The translations under genes were made by a program, and so were the position numbers. Source: Kitasatospora sp. NBC_00458 (GTDB taxonomy: Bacteria; Actinomycetota; Actinomycetes; Streptomycetales; Streptomycetaceae). Taken from it: 64,000 bases of DNA. This document shows, piece after piece, positions 50,726 to 59,117 of this stretch. The stretch covers positions 5,481,001 to 5,545,000 of the forward strand of contig NZ_CP107904.1 in assembly GCF_036013975.1 (NCBI RefSeq). The letters are read 5' to 3'. Positions within the stretch are counted from its first letter, which is position 1. Each line of letters begins with the position of its first letter. The notes beneath the pieces are model-generated. The model made no database searches and was not told the origin of the DNA. It saw nothing but the letters and a program-made list of their open reading frames with translations.

Positions 50726-51676
50726 ATGGAACAGTTGAGCACCGTGCCTGAGACCGAACGTCCGCTGCACCTGGCGCTGGCCCGGGCCGGGGTGGACCGG
50801 GCGGCCCAGCACCGGTTCGACGAACCCTGGCTGGCGGCCGCCTGGAGCCACCCGAGCACCAAGGTGCTGCCGATCGCCGGCGGCGAGGCCTTCGTGGTGG
50901 ACAGCGGCCAGGGGACCGAACTGGTCCTGATGCCCTCCTTCGAGGCGCCGCAGACCGGTGACCGGTACTTCCTCGGCACCGACGAGGAGGGCGTCTCCTA
51001 CTTCGCGCTGGCCGGCGAGAGCCTGCCGGGCCGACTGGACGGCGACGCCCGCCCGGCCGGGCTGCGCGAGGTCGGTGCGATGCTCTCCGACCGGGACGCC
51101 GGGCTGCTGGTGCACGCCGTCGCGCTGGAGCACTGGCACCGGCTGCACAGTTTCTGCTCGCGCTGCGGCCACCCGACCGAGAAGGCCGGGGCCGGCCATG
51201 TGCGGCGGTGCACCTCCTGCGCGGCGGAGCACTACCCGCGCACCGACCCGGCGGTGATCATGATGATCACCGACGAGGAGGACCGCTGCCTGCTCGGCCG
51301 CCAGGCGCTCTGGCCGGAGGGCCGCTGGTCGACCCTGGCCGGCTTCGTCGAGCCGGGCGAGTCGATCGAGCAGGCGGTGGTCCGCGAGGTGTTCGAGGAG
51401 GCCGGGGTGCGGGTCGCCGAGGTCTCCTACGTGGCGAGCCAGCCGTGGCCGTTCCCGTCCAGCCTGATGCTCGGCTTCATGGGCAAGGCGGACCCGGCGG
51501 GCACCGCGATCACCGTGGACGGCGAGGAGCTGGCCGAGGCGCGCTGGTTCTCCCGGGAGGAGCTGCGGGCCGGGATGGCGGCGGGGGAGATCCTGCCGCC
51601 GTCGGGGATCTCGATCGTCCGGCACCTGGTCGAACTCTGGTACGGGGAACCGCTTCCGTCGGCGGCCCGCTGGTAA
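50726..51676 (+). CDS. nudC: NADH/NAD-capped RNA pyrophosphatase NudC
   Basis: 316 residues from the ATG at 50726; a GTG at 50720 and a TTG at 50735 are alternatives. The zinc ribbon is FCSRCGHPTEKAGAGHVRRC with TSC. The Nudix box is GFVEPGESIEQAVVREVFEE followed by AGV. The family signature SQPWPFPSSLMLGF after it separates NudC from other Nudix enzymes. It cleaves NADH to NMNH and AMP and removes NAD caps from RNA 5' ends. Orthologue of Rv3199c by order. Ends 217 bp before the GntR gene. Confidence 0.94.
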   Translation: MEQLSTVPETERPLHLALARAGVDRAAQHRFDEPWLAAAWSHPSTKVLPIAGGEAFVVDSGQGTELVLMPSFEAPQTGDRYFLGTDEEGVSYFALAGESLPGRLDGDARPAGLREVGAMLSDRDAGLLVHAVALEHWHRLHSFCSRCGHPTEKAGAGHVRRCTSCAAEHYPRTDPAVIMMITDEEDRCLLGRQALWPEGRWSTLAGFVEPGESIEQAVVREVFEEAGVRVAEVSYVASQPWPFPSSLMLGFMGKADPAGTAITVDGEELAEARWFSREELRAGMAAGEILPPSGISIVRHLVELWYGEPLPSAARW

Positions 51677-51892
51677 TTCCGGCGGATCGAAGCGCTCTGG
51701 ATATCGGGGGCGTGCGGACTGGCTCCGTGCGCCCCCAATTTTCTTTCCGAAACCGTCTCCCCACGATGTTCGTAATCGGAGCGGCCCTGTCCAGTAGGGA
51801 ACCCGCGCGGGGGGCGGCCGACTTCACCGATCCCGGGCGACTTTGCCGTAAACGCCTGAAAGCCCGTCGCCGCGCTCGCTACATTCACTCGG

Positions 51893-52924
51893 GTGACAAT
51901 CCCACGGGGCACCGCCCAATCCCCCAAATACCAGCGCCTCGCCGCGGACCTGCGCCGCCGGATCGCCGAGGGCGAGTTCACCGCCGAGGCCGCACTCCCG
52001 GTCGAGAGCGAACTGGAGCGCCAGTACGGGGTGGCGCGCAACACCGTCCGGCTGGCCGTCGACGTGCTGGTCAACGAAGGCCGCCTGGTCCGGCTCCAGG
52101 GCAAGGGGACCTATCTGCGCGAACACCCGGTCCTCGACCACCGCGCCTACGGGCCCGCCCCCGGGCGCGACGTCCGGGGCGGCCAGCCCGGCGGGGGAGG
52201 GGCGTCCGGTGCCCCGGGGGTGCCCGGGATCCCCGGGCCGGGCTCGGGTTCCGGCGCCGTCTCCGGCCACGGTCCCGTCTCCGGCCACGGTCCCGGAACC
52301 GGCCACGGGGCCGCGGCGGCCGGGACCGGCGGGGGCTCCGGCGGCTCCGCGGCGGAGGAGGGCCCGCGCGACTGCCTCGCCGTCCCCAGCGCCGTCTACC
52401 GCGGCGAGGCCGCCGACGCCGGACGGGAACTCACCGTCGACTTCGAGATGATGATCGTCAGGGCCCGGGTCGACATCGCCGAGCGGCTCGGCCTGCGCCC
52501 GGGGGAGGCCATCGTGGTCCGCCGCCAGCTGCGCCTGCTGGACCGCGAGCCGTACTCCATCGAGGAGAGCCACTACCGGGCCGGACTCGCCGCCGGCACC
52601 CCCCTGATGGAGCCCGACCAGATCGACGGGGGCGACGAGGCGGTGCTCGCCGCCCTCGGCCGCACCGAGGTCGGCGCCGTCGACCACCTGATCGCCCGGA
52701 TGCCCGGCCCCGAGGAGGCCCAGTGGTTCCAGGGCGGCCCCGGCGTCCCGCTGGTGGTCCAGACCCGGGTCACCTACGACCGGCGCGGACCGGTCCGGGT
52801 CATCGAGACCCGCTACTCCGCCGACCGCAGCCGGCTGGTCTACGGCGTGGGCGACCTCGCCGCCCGCGCCTCGCTGCCCGCGCCCGCCGCCCCCGTCGAC
52901 CCGGCCCGGGCGGACGCGCCGTAG
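51893..52924 (+). CDS. GntR family regulator (UTRA type) with a Gly-rich linker
   Basis: 343 residues from the GTG at 51893. The winged helix is YQRLAADLRRRIAEGEFTAE and LPVESELERQYGVARNTVRL, ending GRLVRLQGKGTYL. The C-terminal UTRA-like effector domain (about 165-330) has IAERLGLRPGEAIVVRRQLR, RLLDREPYSIEESHYRAGLA and VVQTRVTYDRRGPVRVIETR. Between them lies an unusual 70-residue linker of Gly/Ala/Pro/Ser with SGHGP repeats (about 88-155). Ligand and targets are unknown. Convergent with the mycoredoxin gene. Confidence 0.9.
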   Translation: MTIPRGTAQSPKYQRLAADLRRRIAEGEFTAEAALPVESELERQYGVARNTVRLAVDVLVNEGRLVRLQGKGTYLREHPVLDHRAYGPAPGRDVRGGQPGGGGASGAPGVPGIPGPGSGSGAVSGHGPVSGHGPGTGHGAAAAGTGGGSGGSAAEEGPRDCLAVPSAVYRGEAADAGRELTVDFEMMIVRARVDIAERLGLRPGEAIVVRRQLRLLDREPYSIEESHYRAGLAAGTPLMEPDQIDGGDEAVLAALGRTEVGAVDHLIARMPGPEEAQWFQGGPGVPLVVQTRVTYDRRGPVRVIETRYSADRSRLVYGVGDLAARASLPAPAAPVDPARADAP

Positions 52925-52949
52925 CGCGCCGCCCCGGGCCCGGCGGACC

Positions 52950-53207
52950 TCAGGCGGCCAGGGCCTTCTTCACCTGGAGCAGGCTCGGGTTGGTCATCAC
53001 GACCCGCTCGCCGCCGCCCGTCGGCTGCACGAGCACGGTCGGGACGGTCTGGTTGCCGTTGTTCACCGACTCGACGAAGGACGCCGACGCCGGGTCCTCC
53101 TCGATGTTGATCTCGGTGTAGCCGATGCCTTCACGGTCCAGCTGGCTCTTGAGCCGGTTGCAGTAGCCGCACCAGGTCGTGCTGTACATCGTCACGCTGC
53201 CGGACAT
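52950..53207 (-). CDS. mrx1: Mycoredoxin (Mrx1-type glutaredoxin)
   Basis: 85 residues, starting MSGSVTMYSTTWCGYCNRLK. The redox motif CGYC and the cis-Pro segment VPTVLV with TNPSLLQVKKAL define mycoredoxin-1. The enzyme reduces mixed disulfides between proteins and mycothiol, the actinobacterial low-molecular-weight thiol. It is divergent from uvrD2, as in M. tuberculosis (Rv3198A/Rv3198c). Short and complete. Confidence 0.95.
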   Translation of the reverse strand: MSGSVTMYSTTWCGYCNRLKSQLDREGIGYTEINIEEDPASASFVESVNNGNQTVPTVLVQPTGGGERVVMTNPSLLQVKKALAA

Positions 53208-53429
53208 CGAGGGGACTCCTTCGAAAGAGAGGGGGGCGTACGGTTCCAGGGGGAGAACGTCCGCCGCACGGCGGTCATTCCGCGCTCCCGCGGTGCGCCC
53301 GCGGCGATCCCCTGCCGTTCCGCGAGGGTCGTGCGGATGCGCACGCCCGGAGTGTGACGGAAGGAACGCGCCCCGGAGTGCGACAACCCGCCGGTCCGCG
53401 CAGCGATCATCCTGCGATCACACCGCCCC

Positions 53430-53438
53430 TGTGGACAA
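53430..53438 (-). promoter_or_regulatory. DnaA-box-like 9-mer upstream of uvrD2
   Basis: TGTGGACAA is the exact complement of TTGTCCACA, the preferred Streptomyces DnaA box. It forms part of a GGACAAC / GTTGTCC inverted repeat (53433-53439 and 53449-53455) 16 bp before the uvrD2 start. A lone 9-mer may be chance. Confidence 0.35.
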
Positions 53439-53470
53439 CCCCGCCCCGGTTGTCCGAGCGGACTGAGAGT

Positions 53471-55735
53471 ATGGAACGCATGCAGGAAGACCTCTTGAGC
53501 GGCATCCCGTTCGACGACCACGGCAGTGACCGGTCCGGCCACCCCGACGCCACCGGTCCCGACGCCGTCCTCGCCGGGCTCGATCCCGAGCAGCGGGCCG
53601 TCGCCACCGCCCTGCACGGGCCCGTCTGCGTCCTCGCCGGAGCCGGCACCGGCAAGACCCGGGCCATCACCCACCGCATCGCCTACGGCGTGCGCAGCGG
53701 CGTCTACCAGCCCCAGCAGGTCCTCGCCGTCACCTTCACCGCCCGCGCCGCCGGCGAGATGCGCGGCCGCCTGCGCCAGCTCGGCGCCGACGGCGTCCAG
53801 GCCCGGACCTTCCACGCCGCCGCCCTCCGCCAGCTCCACTACTTCTGGCCGCGCGCGGTCGGCGGACCCGTCCCGCAGCTGCTGGAGCGCAAGGTCCAGC
53901 TGGTCGCCGAGGCCGCGAGCCGCTGCGGCCTGCGCGTCCAGCGCACCGAGCTGCGCGACCTCACGGCCGAGGTCGAGTGGGCCAAGGTCACCCAGATCGG
54001 CCCCGACGACTACCCCGCCGCCGTCCAGAAGTCCGGCCGCGAGGCCCCCCGGGACCCGGCCGAGACCGCCCAGGTCTACCGCGTGTACGAGGAGGCCAAG
54101 ACCCGCCGGGGCGTGATCGACTTCGAGGACGTGCTGCTGCTCACCGCCGCCATCCTGGAGGACCGCCCCGACATCGCCGACCAGGTCCGGTCCCAGTACC
54201 GGCACTTCACCGTCGACGAGTACCAGGACGTCTCCCCCCTCCAGCAGCGGCTCCTCGACCAGTGGACGGGACCGGGCGGCGGCACCAGCCTCTGCGTCGT
54301 CGGCGACGCCAGCCAGACCATCTACTCGTTCACCGGCGCCACCCCGGACTACCTGCTCAACTTCCGCACCCGCCACCCCGAGGCGACGGTCGTCAAGCTG
54401 GTCCGCGACTACCGCTCCACCCCGCAGGTCGTCCACCTCGCGAACGGGCTGCTCGCCCAGGCCCGCGGCGAGGCGGCCCGGCACCGCCTCGAACTCGTCT
54501 CCCAGCGCGAGGCCGGCCCCGAGCCCGTCTACACCGAGTACGAGGACGAGCCGACCGAGGCCGAGACCACCGCCCGCCGGATCAAGGAGCTCCTCGCCGC
54601 CGGAGTCCGCGCCAGCGAGGTCGCCGTCCTCTTCCGCACCAACGGCCAGTCCGAGGTCTACGAGCAGGCCCTCGCCGACCTCGGCGTCCCCTACCAGCTC
54701 AAGGGCGCCGAGCGGTTCTTCGAACGGCCGGAGGTCCGCGACGCCGGCGTCCTGCTGCGCGGCGCCGCCCGGGCCGGCTCCGACCCGCTCACCGACGACG
54801 CCCCGGACCTCGCCGGCCAGGTCCGCGCCGTCCTCGCCACCCGCGGCTTCACCGCGGAGCCGCCGGCCGGCTCCGGGGCCGTCCGCGACCGCTGGGAGTC
54901 CCTCGCGGCGCTCGTCCGCCTCGCCGAGGAGTTCGAGCGCACCCGGACCGCCGAGGGCCTGGCCGCCGACCTCGCCGCCTACGTCGCCGAGCTCGACGCC
55001 CGCGCCGCCGCCCAGCACGCCCCCGCCGTCGAGGGCGTCACCCTGGCCTCCCTGCACGCCGCCAAGGGCCTGGAGTGGGACGCCGTGTTCCTCGTCGGCC
55101 TCACCGAGGGCACCCTGCCGATCATCTACGCCAAGACCGACGAGCAGGTCGAGGAGGAGCGCCGCCTCCTCTACGTCGGCGTCACCCGCGCCCGCAAGCA
55201 CCTCTCCCTCTCCTGGGCGCTCTCCCGCTCCCCGGGCGGGCGGGCCTCCCGCAAGCCCAGCCGCTTCCTCGACGGCCTGCGCCCCGGCTCCAGCGCGCCC
55301 GGCACCCGCTCCGCGGGCCGCGGCGGGCGCGGCGGCGTCGAGCAGGGCGAGCGCTCCGCCGCCCGCCGGGCCCGCGGACCGGTCAAGTGCCGGGTCTGCG
55401 ACCGCGCCCTCACCGAGGCCGTCGAGCGCAAGCTCCGCCGCTGCGAGACCTGCCCGTCCACCATGGACGAGGCGCTCTACGAGCGGCTGCGCGAGTGGCG
55501 GGCCGGACAGGCCCGCAAGCAGGGCGCCCCGGCCTACGTCGTCTTCACCGACGCCACCCTGATGGCCATCGCCGAGGACGTCCCCGGCACCCGCCAGGAG
55601 CTGGCCGTCATCTCCGGGGTGGGTGCCATGAAGCTGGACAAATACGGGGCCGCCGTGCTCTCGTTGTGTGCGGGGGAGGAGCCCGAGGAGGATCCGGGGG
55701 ACGTCGAGGACGGCCGGTCGGACGAACCGGCCTGA
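53471..55735 (+). CDS. uvrD2: ATP-dependent DNA helicase UvrD2
   Basis: 754 residues from the ATG at 53471. Helicase motifs are LAGAGTGKTRAITHR near residue 57, VTFTARAAGEMRGR, VDEYQDVSPLQQ, VGDASQTIYSFTG, LHAAKGLEWDAVFLVGL and LYVGVTRARKHL. The UvrD2-specific C-terminus follows: a tetracysteine zinc module (CRVCDRA near 640 and CETCPS near 658) and an HRDC domain (about 665-750, VVFTDATLMAIAEDVPG). It unwinds 3'-tailed DNA and is essential in mycobacteria. Orthologue of Rv3198c. Next to the mycoredoxin and whiB7 genes as expected. Confidence 0.95.
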   Translation: MERMQEDLLSGIPFDDHGSDRSGHPDATGPDAVLAGLDPEQRAVATALHGPVCVLAGAGTGKTRAITHRIAYGVRSGVYQPQQVLAVTFTARAAGEMRGRLRQLGADGVQARTFHAAALRQLHYFWPRAVGGPVPQLLERKVQLVAEAASRCGLRVQRTELRDLTAEVEWAKVTQIGPDDYPAAVQKSGREAPRDPAETAQVYRVYEEAKTRRGVIDFEDVLLLTAAILEDRPDIADQVRSQYRHFTVDEYQDVSPLQQRLLDQWTGPGGGTSLCVVGDASQTIYSFTGATPDYLLNFRTRHPEATVVKLVRDYRSTPQVVHLANGLLAQARGEAARHRLELVSQREAGPEPVYTEYEDEPTEAETTARRIKELLAAGVRASEVAVLFRTNGQSEVYEQALADLGVPYQLKGAERFFERPEVRDAGVLLRGAARAGSDPLTDDAPDLAGQVRAVLATRGFTAEPPAGSGAVRDRWESLAALVRLAEEFERTRTAEGLAADLAAYVAELDARAAAQHAPAVEGVTLASLHAAKGLEWDAVFLVGLTEGTLPIIYAKTDEQVEEERRLLYVGVTRARKHLSLSWALSRSPGGRASRKPSRFLDGLRPGSSAPGTRSAGRGGRGGVEQGERSAARRARGPVKCRVCDRALTEAVERKLRRCETCPSTMDEALYERLREWRAGQARKQGAPAYVVFTDATLMAIAEDVPGTRQELAVISGVGAMKLDKYGAAVLSLCAGEEPEEDPGDVEDGRSDEPA

Positions 55736-55800
55736 GCCGGTCCGGGGCGATCACAGCCGGCGTCACGGGACGCCGCGGAGACCGTCGGGAAACTCGCCGG

Positions 55801-55839
55801 AAAAATAGTTTGCGCGCCATACCGGGAGCGCAATAGCCT
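55801..55839 (+). promoter_or_regulatory. whiB7 promoter with WhiB7 AT-rich element
   Basis: AAAAAT (55801-55806) lies directly upstream of a TTGCGC -35 (55810-55815), 18 nt before a TAGCCT -10 (55834-55839). WhiB7 is known to read an AT-rich patch just upstream of the -35 through its AT-hook, so this arrangement predicts positive autoregulation. Transcription would start near 55846. Confidence 0.7.
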
Positions 55840-56002
55840 GCCGGAGCGGTCAAGGGGACGCGGTCGCACGGGGTGACGCCTGTGCCTCTGTCCCTTGCAC
55901 CCACCGGCTTCACCGCTCGACCAGCTTCACCGAGACAGACATCCGAACAGTTCGGAGCCCGGGAGACCAGGCCCCGCGAGACGCCGAGAGGAGGCGAAGA
56001 CA

Positions 56003-56482
56003 GTGGGAACCATCATGATCACCAAAATGACTGGCCAGACCGTTGTCGCTGCCTCCCTGCGTGCTGCCCGCCTGCGGGCCCTCGCCGAGCTCTGCGAAAC
56101 CGGTCTGGGTCTCGACACCACCGGTGTCTCCGTCGTTCCCGCCACCCCCGCCCTCGCTGTCAGTGGTCCTGACCACACTGGCCTCGGCAGCACGGGCACC
56201 AAGGGCGGCGACCTCGACGGCACCAGTGTCGAGAGCGGTCTGTCCCGTGACTGGGCGTCGGTCGACGCGTCGCGCTCCCTGCGTGATGAGCGACCGACCC
56301 AGGCACCGAAGGCGGCCGTAGCCGCCGCCAAGCATGGCGGCTATGCGCAGGTCATCGGTGCCGGAAACGCCCCGAAGCAGAACGAGCAGCAGATCAAGCA
56401 GGCCACGGCCGCCTTTATCGGCGCCACGGCCATCCGGATGCAGGCCTTCCGCGGTCCTGAACCCTGGAGAGAACGAACCTGA
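56003..56482 (+). CDS. Upstream ORF in the whiB7 leader (regulatory uORF)
   Basis: A 159-codon reading frame from the GTG at 56003 with GAGGAGG at about 8 nt; an ATG at 56015 is a possible later start. The product (begins MGTIMITKMTGQTVVAASLR) resembles no known enzyme and is Ala/Thr/Gly-rich. Its TGA stop (56480-56482) lies inside the attenuator, and its last 12 codons cover the 5' arm of the antiterminator. Translation therefore should control whether the terminator forms. whiB7/wblC genes are known to carry a conserved uORF that senses ribosome stalling by antibiotics. The peptide itself probably has no function. Confidence 0.8.
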   Translation: MGTIMITKMTGQTVVAASLRAARLRALAELCETGLGLDTTGVSVVPATPALAVSGPDHTGLGSTGTKGGDLDGTSVESGLSRDWASVDASRSLRDERPTQAPKAAVAAAKHGGYAQVIGAGNAPKQNEQQIKQATAAFIGATAIRMQAFRGPEPWRERT

Positions 56483-56551
56483 GCCAGTCTCAGGTCGGCA
56501 CCTCCAGGGCCGCGGAACCCGTCACACCGGGATCCGCGGCCCTTCTGTTTT
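56447..56551 (+). promoter_or_regulatory. whiB7 transcription attenuator (terminator/antiterminator)
   Basis: Terminator: GGGCCGCGGA (56507-56516) pairs with TCCGCGGCCC (56533-56542), with an inner CCCG/CGGG stem and TTCTGTTTT behind it. Antiterminator: TTCCGCGG (56447-56454) plus CCCTGGAG (56462-56469) pair with CTCCAGGG plus CCGCGGAA (56502-56517), giving 16 bp with a 7-nt bulge. A 7-bp hairpin (ACCTGAG/CTCAGGT) spans the uORF stop. The two structures share 56507-56517, so they exclude each other. Confidence 0.85.
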
Positions 56552-56740
56552 GTCCGGTACGCAAGACCACCCAGGCCCTCCGGGGCCTCCGGCCCAGCCC
56601 CACCAGTCAGCTGAGCCGGACCCACTGAGAAGACGAGGAAGACGCCCACAGTGTCCACGGTCATCACACCGCCCACCCCGTCCGTACCGCCGACAAACCA
56701 GATCCAGGCCGACCAGGCCGACCCCCCGGAGGTTTCCCCC

Positions 56741-57016
56741 ATGCAGATCACCTCGATCGACCAGGCCGAGGAGCTCGGCCTCCCCGTTCCCTGCCGCGCC
56801 TTCGACCCCGAGGTCTTCTTCGCCGAGACGCCCGCCGACGTCGAGTACGCGAAGTCCCTCTGTGGCACCTGCCCGGTCAAGGACGCCTGTCTCACCGGCG
56901 CGCTGGAGCGCCGCGAGCCCTGGGGCGTCTGGGGTGGCGAGCTCTTCGTCCAGGGTGTCGTCGTGGCCCGCAAGCGGCCGCGTGGCCGCCCGCGCAAGAC
57001 CGAGGTCGCGGCGTGA
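56741..57016 (+). CDS. whiB7: WhiB7/WblC antibiotic-resistance regulator
   Basis: 91 residues from the ATG at 56741, which has GGAGG at 8 nt. A longer form from a GTG at 56651 (121 aa) lacks a good site but may be annotated elsewhere. Four Fe-S cysteines are visible: PCRAFDPEVFFAE, SLCGTCPVKDACL. The G(V/I)WGG turn follows (EPWGVWGGELF). The AT-hook RKRPRGRPRKTE is specific to WhiB7/WblC. It binds the principal sigma factor and activates intrinsic resistance genes when ribosomes are inhibited. Preceded by its uORF/attenuator leader; its stop overlaps the next gene by 4 nt. Confidence 0.95.
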   Translation: MQITSIDQAEELGLPVPCRAFDPEVFFAETPADVEYAKSLCGTCPVKDACLTGALERREPWGVWGGELFVQGVVVARKRPRGRPRKTEVAA

Positions 57017-57411
57017 ACCCCGCGTCCGGAGCCGAGGCCGTCCGCCGGGGAGAGCAGCCCCCGCTGGACAGCGCCCTCCGCCGCTCCGTACGCATCGCCG
57101 CCGCCAAGGCCGACACGGCCGGCGTCCACCCCTTCCCGACAACGCACCACGAGCAGGACCACCACATGACCGCCGCCGCCATCGATCCCACCGTCCGCGC
57201 AGAGCAGACCACCGAACGTCAGATCCAGAACAGGACCCTCGAAATGCAACTTCTCCACGAATCCCTGGCGCGTGCGCATATGCAAGAGCGCCTCCAGGAG
57301 GCGGAGCACCAACGACTCGTCGGTCGGGTCGCCCGGGCCCACCGGCTCAAGCAGAAGGCCGAGCGTGCCTCGCTCCGGGCCCGCAAGGCCCTCGCCGTCG
57401 CCCTGATGTAG
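57013..57411 (+). CDS. Small coiled-coil protein coupled to whiB7
   Basis: 132 residues from a GTG that overlaps the whiB7 stop (GTGA). An internal ATG at 57166 would give 81 residues. The first half is of low complexity (SALRRSVRIAAAKADTAGVH is the only ordered-looking part). The second half is strongly helical and basic, rich in Gln/Glu/Arg/Leu (IQNRTLEMQLLHESLARAHM, ERLQEAEHQRLVGRVARAHR), a likely coiled coil. No family was recognised. Translational coupling means it should be induced along with WhiB7 under ribosome stress. Confidence 0.65.
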   Translation: MNPASGAEAVRRGEQPPLDSALRRSVRIAAAKADTAGVHPFPTTHHEQDHHMTAAAIDPTVRAEQTTERQIQNRTLEMQLLHESLARAHMQERLQEAEHQRLVGRVARAHRLKQKAERASLRARKALAVALM

Positions 57412-57473
57412 TCGCCCGCCCCGCAGCCGCACCGCCGGCCGCACCCCCGGACACCACACCGGACCCCCGTCGT

Positions 57474-57512
57474 GCCGCAGGCCGCCCCCCGATCCGGGGA
57501 GCGGCCTGCGGC
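57474..57512. terminator. Terminator between the whiB7 unit and the ABC1 kinase gene
   Basis: A 12-bp perfect stem GCCGCAGGCCGC / GCGGCCTGCGGC with an inner CCCC/GGGG stem, between two convergent units. Confidence 0.75.
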
Positions 57513-57588
57513 CGTTGTCGCACGAAGGGCGCGGGTCCGGTCCCCCCGGCCCGCGCCCCGGGGGCACCAGGCGTCCTGCGGCGCGGCC

Positions 57589-58962
57589 TCAGTCCTTCTT
57601 CGTCGGCCCCCGTCGCTTCGGCGGCGCCGGCCGCTCCTCCGCGAACTCCGGCAGCCACGCCAGCATCTCCGCCCGGAACGGCGCCTTCGCCCCCAGCTGG
57701 CAGAGCACGCCGATGGTGCTCAGCGTCACCCGGTGGATCAGCAGGTAGGACGGCGGCAGGTTCAGCTGCTTGCCCAGGTTGTACGCGGGGGAGCGGGGAT
57801 CGGCGATCCGCGCGGCCTGCGCCCGCATCCACGCCCGGGTGAAGTGGAACGAGTCCACCGCCGCGGGCTCGATGATCGGCAGCAGGTAGTCCAGCACCGC
57901 GTCCGGGTCCAGCTCGATCGAGGGCTTCACGAAGCCCTCCTCCCGTAGCATCGCCAGCACGCCCGCCGCGTCCCCGGCCAGGGCCATCCGCAGCGACGCC
58001 CCGATCGGCGCCGGCAGCCCGCCGGGCAGCCGGTCGACCGTGCCGAAGTCCAGGACGCCCAGCCGCCAGCCCTCCACCGGGCCGTCGTCCTTCAGCAGCC
58101 GGAAGTTGCCCGGGTGCGGATCGGCGTGCAGCAGCCCGGTCCGCGACGGGCCGGCGAACAGGAAGCGCGCCAGCAACTGTCCCGCGCGGTCCCGCTCCTC
58201 CTGGGTCCCGCCGGCGATCACCTCGGAGAGCGGGGTGCCGTCCATCCACTCCGACACCAGCACCTGGTCGGCCTGCGCCACCACACCCGGCACGACGATC
58301 TCCGGGTCGCCCGCGAACTCCTCGGCGTGGCGCCGCTGGGCCTGGGCCTCCAGTTCGTAGTCCAGCTCCTCGGCGACCCGCTCGCGCAGCTCGGTGATCA
58401 GCGGCTTGATGTCCAGGCCCGGAATCAGCGGGCCCAGCAGCCAGGCGACCCGGCTCAGCTGCGAGAGGTCCGCCAGCAGCGCGTCCCCCGCGCCCGGGTA
58501 CTGCACCTTGACCGCGACCGTGCGCCCGTCGTGCCAGACCGCCCGGTGCACCTGCCCGATCGACGCGGCCGCCGCCGGCCGGTCGTCGAACTCCCGGAAC
58601 AGCTCCCGCCAGTGCGCGCCCAGCCGCTGTTCCAGGGCGGTGTGCACGGTGGAGGCCGGCATCGGCGGCGCGGCGTCCTGCAGCTTGGTCAGCGCCGCCC
58701 GGTACGGACCGGCCACCTCCTCGGGCAGCGCGGCCTCGAAGACGGACAGCACCTGCCCGAACTTCATCGCCCCGCCCTTGAGCTCCCCCAGGACCTTGAA
58801 CAGCTGGTCGGCGGTGGCCTGTTGCAGCTCGGCCGTCACGACCTCGGCCGACCGGCCCCCGATCCGCTTCCCCAGCCCGAGGGTGGCCCGGCCGGCTATC
58901 CCCAGCGGCAGGGCGGCGAGTCTTGCCGTGCGGGTCATTGCCTTGCGCGGAAGATCGCTCAC
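57589..58962 (-). CDS. ABC1/UbiB (AarF) family atypical kinase
   Basis: 457 residues from the GTG at 58962 with GGAGG 5-6 nt upstream. The KxGQ motif is GAMKFGQVLSVFEAALPEEV. The Ala-rich loop replacing the Gly-rich loop is AAAASIGQVHRAVW, with the lysine in VAVKVQYPG. Further motifs are EELDYELEAQAQRRHAEEF, the catalytic loop LLHADPHPGNF and the metal-binding LGVLDFGTVDRL. This is a complete UbiB-family kinase-like ATPase. In bacteria these help lipid or quinone metabolism. By position it is the Rv3197 orthologue, whose gene also follows whiB7 and is linked to macrolide resistance. Confidence 0.92.
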   Translation of the reverse strand: MSDLPRKAMTRTARLAALPLGIAGRATLGLGKRIGGRSAEVVTAELQQATADQLFKVLGELKGGAMKFGQVLSVFEAALPEEVAGPYRAALTKLQDAAPPMPASTVHTALEQRLGAHWRELFREFDDRPAAAASIGQVHRAVWHDGRTVAVKVQYPGAGDALLADLSQLSRVAWLLGPLIPGLDIKPLITELRERVAEELDYELEAQAQRRHAEEFAGDPEIVVPGVVAQADQVLVSEWMDGTPLSEVIAGGTQEERDRAGQLLARFLFAGPSRTGLLHADPHPGNFRLLKDDGPVEGWRLGVLDFGTVDRLPGGLPAPIGASLRMALAGDAAGVLAMLREEGFVKPSIELDPDAVLDYLLPIIEPAAVDSFHFTRAWMRAQAARIADPRSPAYNLGKQLNLPPSYLLIHRVTLSTIGVLCQLGAKAPFRAEMLAWLPEFAEERPAPPKRRGPTKKD

Positions 58963-59117
58963 CCGGGCCTCCAATCGACACGCCCCCGGCCCCCGCAGCG
59001 GAGGCCGGCTGTCATACGCCATTGTGCCCGCTCGCCGCCCCGGCCCCGGCCGGATTGCGCACCCCGCCCGGGCCGGGACCGGTGCTGCCCGACCCCGGCC
59101 CCGACCCCGGCCGGGTC

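Noticed and set aside
51208..53121. Plus-strand 637-codon frame over nudC and the GntR gene
   Set aside because: Arg/Pro/Gly-rich shadow across two well-supported genes.
57347..58981. Minus-strand 544-codon open frame overlapping the ABC1 kinase gene
   Set aside because: Different frame of the same region, Gly/Ala/Arg low complexity; the ABC1 frame carries every family motif.
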